NCBI RefSeq assembly: GCF_945859685.1
Contig: NC_079147.1
Coordinates: 212,043,578 to 212,107,577 of the forward strand
Length of the DNA stretch: 64,000 nucleotides
Direction of reading: 5' to 3'
Origin: Eupeodes corollae
Lineage: Eukaryota > Arthropoda > Insecta > Diptera > Syrphidae
Part shown: positions 32,430 to 44,289 of the stretch, piece by piece
How the letters are laid out: each line of letters begins with the position of its first letter
Position numbering within the stretch: the first letter of the stretch is position 1
Translations under genes and position numbers: made by a program
Notes under the pieces: model-generated
Told to the model about the DNA's origin: nothing
Database searches by the model: none
The model's input: the letters and a program-made list of their open reading frames with translations, nothing else

Positions 32430-34420
32430 TTGAAAGCTAGGGCCTCTACTTCTTCGTTTGTAGCCTTCTCGAGATGTCAGCAGAGCACTTCCCCGTTTCG
32501 CAGGCATATAGCAGCACGGATTTTAGGTTGGACTCAAACAACTTTAACTTGGTACGGAGCGCTATTGTCCTGGAGTTCTACAGTTTAGAAATAATTTCGA
32601 ATGCACTACGGGCTTTAATTATTCTATTGGTGACATCCAGGTCCGTTCCACCATAGAGTGCCAAATAGCTTCCCAGATAGTAAAACTGGGTGACCTTTTC
32701 TACTACCACTTGTCTCACAATAAGCTGTTGTTCTTGGTTTTGGCTGGTGTGCATTAACTTAGTCTTACTGGCATTAATCCTTAAGCCAGCCACCTCCCCA
32801 TTTTGTTGAAAAGAGTGGCACATTTGGCTGAGGTCTCTATTTCTGGTTTCCATTACCTAAGCATATGTCGTCAGCTTAGTCCAAATGCCTTAATGTTTCC
32901 TTCAGGCGCCATTGGATCCCCAGTATCTCGTGTTCACCCACCGTAGCAGTCATAACATCATCAATATCAAGCAAGAACAGAATCGGTGACAATTACCCTG
33001 CCTCACTCTCTGTCGCACTTCAAATGCGTCGGAAAGTTGACTATTGTGCAAAACGAAACACCTTGCTCTTTTATTATAACAACAATTTTATCAGAAATGC
33101 TTCTGGCAACAAGCGATATTCACATAACATCACGCCTAACGCGATCGAAGGGCTTTTCAAAATCGACGAACATGAGGTAAAACGGCGATTGGTACTCCGA
33201 CGATTGTTCAAGAATAATTCGCAAGGTGTTAATGTGGTCGACACATGATCGACCACTGTGAAACCTCGCTTGATTCCTCTTGAGTGTAGAGTCGATCTTA
33301 AATTTTATCCTCTCGAGAATGATGGTTGCCATGAACTTTGGAAATACTGACAGAATGGTGATTCCACACCAGTAATTGCAGTTCTTAATATCGCCTTTTT
33401 TTGGTAGCTTGACGATTACCCCGTCCCCGTCCGTAAAAAAATACCGGCAGCCAAGTCGGGGTCTTCTTTGAGGAATTTGGCTGGTATGTCATCCAGCCCA
33501 GCTGTTTTGTTATTCTTTAAAAGATGTATCGCGGTTCTTATTTCTGTGTAAGTCAATATTAAAGCTTCTGGTAGATCTACATATGTCCGGAAGTTGATGA
33601 TTTGCATTTGCATTCTGGTCATCGTTCAGCAATGTACAGAAGTGCTCCTTCCATCTCCCCAATTGATCCTCTATTGACACTAAAAAACTACCGGCCGTGT
33701 TACGAATAGGATGGTTGACAATATTTTGTTGGTCTACAAGATCCTTAGTAATTTTGTACAACATCCTCGCGATACCTTTTCTTGCATCTTCCTCAGCGCT
33801 TTCTGCAAATTTGTTTAATCTGGCCCTCCTATCTCGTCTCACACACCTCTGCACTATCGTTTGAGCTGCTTTATACTCCCTTTGCAAAACCGTTTTCGAT
33901 GAACATCAGTTTCATTATTTATTTTGAGTGCTCTGCGGTGCATAATTTTGTCCCAGGTGTTGGGATATCCACAAATCCTTATCTCTAGATTGCCTCGGTA
34001 TCGTTTCAGATCCAACTTCAACAGCAACTCTTTTTACCTTGCCGCCCAAAATGGGAACATTTGCGTTTAACCCCTGATTTGTCACTTTATCGTTAAGAGT
34101 GTTTACAAAATCAATCAATTATTTGGGTCACTAAAAGTGATTTTTTTAAATGTTTGTCTGGTTGCCGTGACTGTACGTCTCCGGAGAGCAGCTGTTCGCA
34201 GTCGAATTGTCGCTAATAGCAGATGGTCGCTTCCTGCATCTGCACGTTTCTCGTTCCTCATAGTGATTTCGTCCATCGTTGTTGTATTATAAAATGGTCG
34301 ATTTGGTTTTCTGTTCGACCATTAGGGGATACACACGTAACTTTGTGGCAGGTCTTATGTGGGAAAAGGTTTCACCAACCACCAGCTGATGGGTATTAAA
34401 AAAGTCGACAAGCATATCAC
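32430..34420 (-). mobile_element. Decayed LINE of a second RTE/CR1-type family
   Basis: Read on the - strand from about 34400, an endonuclease end decays to LVDFFNTHQLVVGETFSH. A linker follows (NDKVTNQGLN, VSIEDQLGRWKEHFCTLLN at about 33680), then reverse transcriptase blocks TAIHLLKNNKTAGLDDIPAK (33530-33480), RNQARFHSGRSCVDHINTLR (33280) and LMFVDFEKPFDRVRRDVM. The 3' part has VAGLRINASKTKLMHTSQN, FYYLGSYLALYGGTDLDVTN and LKLFESNLKSVLLYACET near 32480. Frames are broken repeatedly and the YADD region is only partly readable. Confidence 0.78.
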
Positions 34421-34427
34421 ATTGAAA

Positions 34428-34570
34428 ACTAGGGCATAGTGACTTACAACTTTCAATCATTCCTGGGTGCGAGTAATGTCGTCAAGAATAGAGCGGACCT
34501 TCAGTTTTAAGCCAAATCCGAACGGCTAATTTGAGAAAGCACTTTTTAGGACTAAAATTAATTTTGGAGG
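34428..34570 (-). mobile_element. Reverse-strand SINE fragment
   Basis: The reverse complement reads AAAAAGTGCTTTCTCAAATT, GCCGTTCGGATTTGGC, CGCACCCAGGAATGATTGAA and GCCCTAGTTTTCAATG, matching the body of the SINE at 18143. The tRNA-like head is missing. It directly adjoins the 5' end of the LINE at 32430-34420. Confidence 0.68.
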
Positions 34571-34614
34571 AATTATGTTAGCGTTATAGAAGAATTGGCC
34601 AAGGTATATGTCCT

Positions 34615-35270
34615 AAGTTTTTAATCTACAGCAGGGCGTGAAATGAAGAGGTGAAGAACGGATTCTCTCTTGTCCATACAGCTTCTGCAAAAGTCATTTG
34701 AGAACACGCCTAGCCACGTGGCGTTATTCCACCATTATTATTATTCCATTGGTTCTCTTTACAGAGTCTTGTTTTACGACAAACTTACATGTAGAAATTG
34801 GTATGCCAGCATTAGACAAACGTGAATTCATCAACTTTACAATTTTCTGAAAGGTCTCTATAGCCCGCCAACCAGCAAATGTGAATGTTAAACTATTATG
34901 TCATCTTCATTAGAGATAATTGACAATTATGAAATGTTATACAGTTTCTAAACACAGAATCCGAAGCTTTGATGGCAGCCTGACTGTCTTAGAAAATCCA
35001 GGAATCAGATTTTGATATCACGGTTTCTTTAAGCCAGGACAAGACTTCTTTTATTGCCAAAAGTTTTGCCTGAAACAGGTTATGGACTGTTATAGAATTT
35101 ATAGAGACAGAGTCCAAGGTTTCAATGGAAGCTTGACTAGCTGAAAAAATAGAAATATCAGATGTTAATTTCAATTTTTTTTTAAGGCCAGGACAAGACT
35201 TATTTGTATTCCCAAAAATTCTGTTTGGAACACGCTACAGTCATTGGGAAGACGGAATGAGAAACTTAAT
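34615..35270 (-). mobile_element. RNase H LINE fragment(s), rearranged
   Basis: On the - strand, the zinc-knuckle region near 34690 matches NDFCRSCMD. The stretch from 34960 contains two successive copies of the RNase H block (AKLLAIKEVLSWLKETVIS at 35060-35010 and a second, more decayed one at 35240-35110). At least one duplication or two overlapping insertions is needed to explain the double domain. Confidence 0.65.
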
Positions 35271-36789
35271 ATTAGCAGCTAAGAAGAAGTAGACTGACTA
35301 GTCTTTAAAGAAAGATCTGAAAGATAAAGAAATCTAGAAGTTTCTATCAATCTGTTGTTGGGGGATGGTTCAAACTGTTTGCTTTTGAATTGATTCTAAA
35401 TAATTAAGAAGTTGAAAGTAAGAAAAAAGCTCCTACTGAAAGTCCTTGAAGGAAGGAAGAGCAAAAAAACCCAAATAAAACAGCTTTGCCATCTCCAAAA
35501 CCCTCTGACCCGACAATATCATCTCCAGGATTTTTCGATTACCAGCTTGCACACCAAACTATGCATTTAGAAACAATCGTTCCACCTTTATTTTTCGACA
35601 CTCTTAAGATGCACTTTAAATATATTATTAAAATATTGGCGATGGATGAGGGAAGGTTACCAAGACAAATACTGCAGCACACCTTAACTAATAGGGGAAA
35701 TCTTGCCATGAGTGGAAGGAGCTGGCAAATGTTCTTGGTGAAAACACCCGAATTTCAACTTTAACGAAAGAGAGGATATATACCATTTCATTGCCAGATG
35801 TCCCATCCTAAAAGAATTCCGGGTTAGTCATTTTGGTGTTACTTTGATGGATGTGGATGCAGTACGATATCTTGAATGGAAAATTTGTTTGGGAAATATT
35901 GTATAAATATATAACAACGGCGCTGAGATACAGAAAATGTATAATAAAAGGAGACTTTTAATCAGACAAATATGTATTATGTATATTATAGTATTTAATA
36001 ATTGAACTTAAAACTGTCAAACTGCTAGACGGCCTTTTGGCCAAACCATATTAAACTTAAGATGAAATTGTTAACTTAAAATAATTTTGTGTTAAATAAA
36101 GTTTTCAATAACTAACTAACTAATTAAGAATAAGACAGCAGATGCTGTTATTAGTCTACAGTGATAAAGCTCTAAGATGAATAGCAAAGCTTGCAGCTTT
36201 CATTTGCTGAGTATATCTATAAAGTATCAGATGGTGAAGTGTGTACAGTGCCGCAGATTGGGCCGTTCAAAGCGATCCGCTTGTACATAAGCAATCTGAA
36301 CGTTGGACATTGCTTTGTTTATCGCGGTTAAAACCTTTGTCTAATACTGTTCAACATACTTCCACAAACCTTACAGTAGAATCGATCTGATTACTAGTGT
36401 GTATAACTAATACGCAGATCGGAGTTGCAAGCCCCATTTTTTACCAATAGTTTGACTCTTTTTTGTATATTAAGTTTCTAATTTAGTTGTTTGCCTACGA
36501 TGTAAAACAGATGCTTAGCTCCAAAGAAAAACCTTAATTGGATACCTTTTATAAATCCTGGAGAATAGAACTTTATCAGTTTTGTGTGGGTTGACACCTT
36601 ATCTGCACCGATCAGGCCATTCTTTAAGCTTTTTTGTAGTATCAGCACATATCAGGCCATTCTATCAGCTTGATTGTAGTCCTTTTAAGGAATTAAGATG
36701 CTTCCTTGAAGCTTATATAGCAACGTCAACCGCATAACCAAACCTTGAAAACTCGCCATTTACAGACTAGTCTGAATTTCGACAAGTTA
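35271..36789. other. Unassigned, possible LINE 3' region
   Basis: A 92-codon frame at 35486-35764 contains MDEGRLPRQILQHTLTNR, which resembles the C-terminal part of some LINE polyproteins. It is followed near 36100 by AATAAAG and TAACTAACTAACTAA, which could be a LINE 3' end. Near 36617-36695 an imperfect duplication of ATCAGGCCATTCT plus TTGTAGT is visible. No gene is supported. Confidence 0.35.
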
Positions 36790-37459
36790 CTTATTTATGG
36801 TGGCGCTACAGTCCTGTGTGAACTAGGGCCAACAAATTTCCCTATCTAGCTCGGTCCCTAGCTAGATATCTCCAGTTTCGCGGTCCAAGTTGGTTGAGGT
36901 TACTTTCCAATTGTGCGTGCCACCTGATTTGCGGTCTTCCTCTACTGCGCTATCCTGTGGGTGTGGATTCGATGACTTTCCGGGCTGGAGCATTAGTTTC
37001 CATGCGCTCTACGTGACCCAGCCATCTAAGTCGTTGGACTTTTACCAATGCTCCTGCACCGGATTTGCGCTATTCTTTCAAGTACGATGTTAAAAAAATC
37101 GCATGACAGAGCATCACCTTGCCTAAAACCTTTTTTGACTTCGAAATATTGTGTTAATTTGTTTCAAACTTTTATGGAGCAGCGTGAATTTTCCATGGTC
37201 ATCCTGCACAAACGGACGAGTTTGGCAGTGCCAAAACTAGACATGGCTCTATACAGCTCGTCATTGTAGATGCTGTCATATGCGACCTTGAAATCGATTA
37301 AAAGATAGTGGGTGCCGATTTGGTGTTCTTGGGTTTTTTCCAGGATCTGCCGTAATGTGATCGACTGTGGACTTGCCTGGTCTGAAACCACACTGATACG
37401 GACCTATCAGATTGTTGACGATGGGCTTTAGACGTTCACATATTACGGAAGAGAAGATT
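36790..37459 (-). mobile_element. RTE-like LINE fragment
   Basis: The reverse complement, read from 37459, gives ICERLKPIVNNLIGPYQCGF, TLRQILEKTQEHQIGTHYLL, IDFKVAYDSIYNDELYRAMS and LVRLCRMTMENSRC, then KKGFRQGDALSC. A jump to the C-terminal region follows, and it ends with GGACTGTAGCGCCACC near 36800. The central YADD part is deleted and several frames are used. Confidence 0.8.
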
Positions 37460-39084
37460 TTGTAGAAGTAGAATTAATATCGTCAAATACACAATCGTAG
37501 TGTTTGCATAATATCTGATTAATCAATTTCTGTCAATTTTCTGGCAAACATATTTGACGTTTAAGCTTTCCACTTTATAGCAGACCGCTCAAATAATCTA
37601 ATCACTACTGGTTGTATCGTTTTGACGCTTATCATGGCAGCAAATACTTAAAGTTTTCCCCCTGTGCGGAGAGCAATGCTTTTGATCCGATTAAAAAGAA
37701 ATAGAGGTGTGAAAACTGAATTTGTCTTCTTCGATTGAAAACACAAAGCATAAGATTTGTCAATTTTTCACTACCAAAAATTGACGTCATCTTACTGTCA
37801 AAAAATTCATACTTCAACTTCTATTTCTTCCAACTATCTTATATCTTGCAGGCTAGAATATACAAAGTAGTTTATTAAGCAGTAATATTTATCATGGTTA
37901 TTGTTGCCAGCTATAATCTCTACCTAGGTATTGTATCTTAAACGTTGTCGTCGCGTCGTCGGTCGTAGGTCGTAGTAATAAATCAACTTTTATTATCCCT
38001 TAATCGTTTTGCCAGCAAACTGTGTCGCTAATTCATAACTTATCGCTTTACGTTGCTCATTAATATTTACAAAAGTCAGATTAACTTTTATTCACCAAAT
38101 GTTTGTGTCATTTTAATTCTTAATTATATTGCTGTTTCAATTTTTCTTCTTTCACCACATTGACTGGTTTTCAATAAACTTTACTACCTACAAAAAGAAA
38201 AAGATATTGAAACTCATAAAAACAGAAATACAAATATCTATAGCTTCGATTATATGTACGTCAGTACATAAGTATTAAGAAAAATTGCTGTCGATTGAGT
38301 TCACACGAAGATTTATTACAAGCTCAAAGGCCAACTAATTGCTTACATTATTCTGCCTGTTTAAACTGTTGGGGCTAGATAATTTATTGTTAAATATTTA
38401 AGAAGGAGAAGGAATTTGTTTCTTTAAATTTATTTTTTTTTCTAAATTATATATCTTTCTTTGAAATAAATAAAAAGATTAGTTTAGTAATTTTCTTAAT
38501 TTTTATGCTAATTCTTGTGGTTGTGTATCTTTATGGCAGTAATCAGGGGTTTGGCGAGATGAGTTATAGCGTTGTTAAGTACAAAATCTGACAGGCGCAA
38601 GATAATTATTATCTTTCCGTTCCATTTGCTGCTGAATGTTGCTAATCATATATGCGACTTATTAATAGTCGTTTGGTTAATAAATAATATCATTAAAGCG
38701 TTAGATTTTTAAAAGACGAAGCATTGCGCTAGGGAGGAGGGTAGAGAGGGGGATATTGTATATTATTGCTGGTGGAAAGCGTAGGTAGTCAATAAATAGT
38801 TAGGATTAGCAATTTGTTAACGATAAATATTCAGCTAATGTTGGATATAAAAAGAACTTGTGGTTGGTCTTCTAGAGAAGTCCGGTGTCGTGAAATGAAG
38901 TCAAGTGAATTAAGGCCAACTTTCAAAATGTTCGTCAGTGGGTCTTATTACACCTAGACAAGTTGAAATAAAGTAAAATTAGTGGTTTTTAATTTTCAAA
39001 AAAATGCACTACGTAACGTGTGTGTTGTGGGTTAAGAATGTTCCTCCCGCGCAACACCAGTGCATTATTTAAAAGGGTCTTAAC
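37460..39084. other. Intergenic, no gene recognised
   Basis: AT-rich with no recognisable protein, RNA or TE. A short GTCGTCGCGTCGTCGG patch lies near 37945 and simple purine-rich sequence near 38740. Confidence 0.45.
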
Positions 39085-39845
39085 CTTTTTAAAACTTTAT
39101 TAACGTCACAACCAAAACGTTAAAGAATGGAACTTGACACACAACGGCATTTTACAAGTCTTCCACTTGTTGGCATAAGCTCTTTACTTAATGTAGGTCC
39201 AAAGAAAATTTTCTTGAGGCGTTCAATCGACTGAACCGTTTCTTGAGAAAACACGCTCATCAAAATTAGTCTTCAATAAATCAATTGTAAGGTATACTGT
39301 GTGGCTTGCTCCATTATCCTGTTGAAACCATAGGTCGTCCAAGTCCATATCATCCAATTTGGGTCACAAATAATTTGGAATCATGGCGCGATAACGCTTG
39401 TCAGTTACTGTAACGTGACGATAATTATCGCTAACGAAAAAATTACGTCGCCGGCATGCAAATGGCACCAAATTGTTATTACTTGTGGATGAAGTGGTGA
39501 TTCTTGAAGCAAATATGGCTTTTAACCCAGCAACTTACCTACGCATATTTTGCTTATTGACAAACCCATTGAGCTTCGTCACTGAAGATTATTTTGCAAT
39601 GAAATTCATCATCTTGGCTTTTCCCCATCCACTTTAATTCCTTAGTCAGCTTGGCCTTGCAAGGGTCTGAGCAATGACTGAATTGGATTGTTTGTTACGA
39701 TATTTTCGACACTACAAACAACACGGTGTCTAACTGACACGGCAACATCACACAACGAATACGTAGACTCGAATTTTTGCTCTAAGCTTGTAATTGCTAC
39801 TAGGGCGAGAACTAAGACTGAAATTGGAATTTAGGCTCATAAGGT
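39085..39845 (-). mobile_element. Mariner-like transposase pseudogene
   Basis: The reverse complement gives, in changing frames: SLEQKFESTYSLCDVAVSVR near 39780, KIIFSDEAQW near 39590, SPLHPQ- and AICMPAT-like pieces, VTVTDKRYRAMIPNYL near 39400, KLDDMDLDDLWFQQD near 39340-39360, then TNFDERVFSQETVQSIE near 39260. These are mariner transposase motifs, including the second and third catalytic-region blocks (FSDEA, WFQQD). Stops and frameshifts inactivate it. The terminal inverted repeats were not located with confidence. Confidence 0.75.
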
Positions 39846-39858
39846 TACGGTCACCGAC

Positions 39859-42549
39859 TTGGTAAAACAATTTTGTAGATGTCAATCAACACGTGCGGCC
39901 GAAGAATTAACGGAGGCCAAAGACTGCTATAAAGACATCATCGCCATCCAGGAAATACGATGGGATGGGCCGGGCAAAAAGAGGATGAAAAACAACAGCG
40001 CTTATTTGGATGCGGCTTTGGCATTGGAGCCAGACTTAGGCAAAGAAGCCTTGAGCTATGGGTGCATCAACGAGTGCCTCATTACCATACGCATCAAGGC
40101 TCCCACAGAAGAGAATTATGACAACACTAAAGATATGTTCGTCGAGCTCTTAGACAAAACATATGAGCAGTGTCCTAGCTACGATATTAAAATTGTCATG
40201 GGCTATTTTAGCCAAGCTAGAAAGAAAAGTCATCTTTGGTGGAATAATCGGGAAACACAGCCTGCACGACAACACTTCCGACATCGTATTCAGGCTCATA
40301 GGTACGCGTTTTCTACACCTAAACATCTACAAAGGAACTTAGAGTTCTCCAGAACAATCTACCATCAACCAGATTGACCATATCGACGTCAGACACGCTT
40401 GCAGCATCATGGATGTACGAACTTTTTGAGGAGCTAACATCGACTCGGACCACTACCTCGTTGTAGCCAAGGTAGCACTTCGGGTTTAGACCCAAGGCAA
40501 AACAGGGAGATGCTGGGAGAAGGTACAACGTCGAAATGCTACAATCGCAAGAGATTGCCCAATCCTTTTCCGACCGAGTAACAATTAACCTTTCTCGAAA
40601 TTCTCTGCCGCCAACACAATGTATCGAAAAACTGTGGCAACGTTGCCAAGATGCAATCAGAGACGCCGCCTCTGATGTGCTGGGTTTCAAGAAACCACCA
40701 ACAAGGAACCTCTGGTTTGATGAGGAATGCCGGCAGGCAAATGCAGCCAAACAGCAAGCACGCAAAACGACGCTGCATGAGCAGATGATTCTGTGTTCCT
40801 CTCGAAAGAAGGAAAAAGAGAAGAGAAGTGTCGATGATGTTGAGAGGTTTGTAAGCACGAATGATTTTTGAAAGTTTTATGAACAGGTGAAACGAAATTC
40901 ATAGGTACATAAACCTAGAACCGAAGGCTGCAAAGACGAAAGTGGAAACATCATAGTCGAACCGCAGTCAATGCTGAGGATATGGAAGGACCACTTATGG
41001 AGACTGTATAACGGTGACGACAACCCGAATTCCGCTGTCAGGCAGAATGATCCATTCAACATAGACGACGAAAGCCAACAATCCCGTCTTCCCGACTTAG
41101 ACGAAGTAAAGATTGCCATATCTAAGCTGAAGTCTTATAAAGACGCTGTAGCGGATGGCTTGAATGCCGAGCTCTTTAAAGCGGCTGGAGATAAGTTGGT
41201 TAGAAGCATGCACCAACTTATCTGTAAGATATGGTCGGAAAAAAGCATGCCCCATGAATGGAACCTCAGTATTGTTTGCCCAATTCTGATAAAAGGAGAC
41301 CCTCTAAACTGCACCAACTATAGAGGAATAAGTCTACTTAACATCGCCTACAAAATCTTCTCTGCCGTAATATGTAAACGTCTTAAGCCCATCGTGAACA
41401 ATCTGATATGTCCTTATCAGTGTGGTTTTAGACCAGAAAAGTCCACAGTCAATCAAATATTCACATTATGGCATATCCTGGAAAAAACCGAAGAACACCA
41501 AATCGACACCCACCATTTTTTCATCGTTTTCTAGGGGCCATATGACAGCATCTACAGGGAAGAGCTGTTTAGAGCCATGTGTAGTTTTGGCATCAATGCC
41601 AAACTTGTCCGTTTGTGCAGGATGACCATGGAGAAATCAGACTGCTACATAAAGGTTGGATACAACTTAACAGAACCTTTCGATGTCAAAAAAAGTTTAA
41701 GATAAGGTGGTGATGCGCTGTCATGCAATTTTTGTAACATCGTATGTACTTAAAAGAATAGTGCAGAGCTCATACGTCAACCCTAGAAGCAATATCTTTT
41801 AAAAGTCTGTCCAATTACTGCAGATGCTGATGACATTGACATAATCGGAAGAACTCAGCGTGATGTCAATGGGGCTTTTGTGAGTATTGAGGCAGAGGCG
41901 GAAAAAATAGGTTCAACGGTTAATGAGGGCAAAACAAAGTACATGCTGTCGTAAAAGAAAGAACATACAACACCGACGTCTTGGTCAAAACGTCACCATC
42001 GACAGACGTAACTTTGAGGTAGTCAAGGACTTCGTCTACCTAGGCTCCGCTGTAAACGCAGAAAACAACACCAGCGCTGAGATCAAACGCAGAACAACTC
42101 TTGCTAACCGCTGTTTCTTTGAACTAAGAAAGCAATTGAGTGGAAAAGTCCTCTATCGAGGGACCAAAGTGTCGCTGTATAAGACCCTTATCATCCCCAT
42201 CCTGCAGTACGGCGAAGCATCGACTATTACAAAAGCGGATAAAAGCACCTTGGGTCGCTTCGAGAGAAAAGTTCTTCGTGTGATCTACGGTCCCGTATGC
42301 ATCGAAGAGGAGTGGAGGAGAAGATGGAACAACGAGCTGTACAGCGACGTATAAATAGCCAGAAGGGTAAAAGTCCAACGACTAAGCGCCTGGAAACCAA
42401 TGCGGATCAAGTGGCGCGCACAAGTGAAAATTGACCTCACCCAACTGGAAACTGGAGACATCTACCTAGGGACTGAGCTAGATGGAGAAGTTTGTTGGGT
42501 GAGGCCCTAGTTCACACAGGACTGTAGCGCCACCTTAAGTAACTAAGTA
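39859..42549 (+). mobile_element. RTE-like LINE, longest of the family but broken
   Basis: Order seen: endonuclease pieces (AIQEIRWDGPGKKRMKNN, YDIKIVMGYFSQA), linker (CRQANAAKQQARK), reverse transcriptase EVKIAISKLKSYKDAVADG, ICKIWSEKSMPHEWNLSIVC, NYRGISLLNIAYKIFSAVIC, CPYQCGFRPEKSTVNQIF, a stop at 41533, YDSIYREELFRAMCSFG, then DADDIDIIGRTQRDVNGAF where the usual Tyr of YADD is Asp (about 41820). The C-terminus follows (FEVVKDFVYLGSAVNAEN, RTTLANRCFFELRKQLSG), and the 3' end is GACTGTAGCGCCACCTTAAG. Several frameshifts and the YADD change make it inactive. It is 5'-truncated next to the mariner remnant. Confidence 0.85.
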
Positions 42550-43139
42550 AATCGTCCATGTAATTCACTTTATTGTGACACAGTGACAGTTCAATGATCA
42601 GCAAAAGGGTGCGTTCCTAAATTAAATTTAAAGTAGTCAAGTTTAGACGGAGTCATATTGTTTTATAAGTACATAATGTGTCAACATTGTATAAATATGC
42701 ATTAATAGGTTTCGAAGACTCTTCAAACAAAATATGCTAACAAAATTACCTTATTTGAGAGGAAAAGACAACAAAAAATTGATGACCATCAGCTAGAGTG
42801 TCAATCATTTAAAAAAAACACATATCTATTCATTTAACATCAACGCAGTATTCTAACAAAAGCTCAAAAAATAATAACAACAACGAAACAACTATAGATT
42901 AATAAAAATGCATGTCCGACTGTCTTAATAGATCATTGTTAGTGAGTTGTTGTTGACTTTAAATTGACAGGGAATGTTCCCGCTTCGTCGATATAGCAAA
43001 TCTAACTTTATCATTCATCTGATGTGGATCATCAGTTTTTCATTTCACGTTTTATCCACATCTCACTTTTACACTGAAAAAAATAAAATTGCGAAAGTAT
43101 AAAATAATTTTTGACATTTTTACTTCATATTAATTATAT
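42550..43139. other. Intergenic, nothing recognised
   Basis: AT-rich sequence without similarity to the repeats or genes in the window. Confidence 0.5.
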
Positions 43140-43700
43140 TTTTCTTCTAAATTTGAACTTCCGTCAAGTTGGTGAATGTTAGAAATTCTTGAACTCGAAA
43201 AGATTTGTATTGAAAAAAGAGATGGCTTAGTGACGTTGTCCCCAGGACATAGTACCCAATCGAAAAACCCCAAAGCTCAGAGTGTGGCTTTGTATTCCAC
43301 AATCGCGCAGTACGGCTAAAGAACAAATCCCTGTACTTGGTAGTAAGACCGAAGCTGGGATCGAGGGTATACTGATGAACATTCCTAGAAGTGCGGGTAT
43401 ACAACGAAACTTCAATACTGTCCAAGAGGCTTCAGTTAGTTGTAGGAGCATCGGCCTAGAGATCGGAGTTATACTCAAGCTTTGGAAGTATATAAGTTTT
43501 GTAAATAACAGCAGGATCAGAAGGGGAAGACAAAATTCTTGAATCTCCTTACGAAGCCCAAAAATCTTGCGATATTTTTGTTCGACATGGCGTACATATG
43601 TGATCGTTCCACAAGAGGCAGTATCGAGAATATTGATACGTTGTCTTACTGACGAAAGTGCCATCCATTCATTTTGTGGTTCCCAGACTTGAACCAATAC
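43140..43700 (-). mobile_element. C-terminal fragment of a Jockey/CR1-type LINE
   Basis: The reverse complement, using two frames, gives YVRHVEQKYRKIFGLRKEIQ, then TRTSRNVHQYTLDPSFGLTT and KYRDLFFSRTARLWNT. The pattern TRxSxxxHxYTxDPxxxxTxxxxxSFFxRTxxLWNxLP is the C-terminal signature of such LINE proteins. A frameshift lies between the two parts. Confidence 0.65.
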
Positions 43701-44289
43701 TACTTGTATTGAACGATAGAAAAGGTGAACAAAGAAAAAATGCTTTCAACACAAATTTATTCTAAAAGTAAACAAGATCTTGAAAATACTTAATCTCTAT
43801 ATCGAAAATATAGATGATACTCGTAGATTTGAATAGGCTTTAAAAACTTAATATGAGGGTTTGCTTTCAACTTTAAAGAAAATACCTCAAAAAACTTAAT
43901 TAATAAGTGATTTTGAGCTCAGATTTAAACATAGGCCTTTTACCTACACCAGGTTAATGGTTGCCATGTTATCACACATACCGAATGTCAAGCAAATACA
44001 ACAAAAAGCAAAAGTATCAATATACGTACCTTGAAATAGGGTATTTAAGATTCCAAAAGATTGATTCCATGTAGATTCGTCCTTTGCAGATACTAATGGC
44101 AATTTGGGATTTTTTTGTCTGGAGATTCTGTCCAATATTGATTTTGTACGTCTTTCTAAAAAAAAATATTGTTAGATAGATAGGAAACATTTATTTACAT
44201 ATATTTTAATATAAAATTAATAAAATTTTGTACAAAAGATTTTAAATTTAAGCTTAATAAATATTTCCGAAGTTTCGTTGTGTGTTGGT
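43701..44289. other. Intergenic, nothing recognised
   Basis: AT-rich sequence. The short frames are not supported as genes. Confidence 0.45.

Noticed and set aside
35486..35764. 92-codon frame as a host gene
   Set aside because: EGRLPRQILQHTLTNRG resembles the end of LINE polyproteins and the flanks look like a LINE 3' region, so a TE origin is more likely, though not proven.
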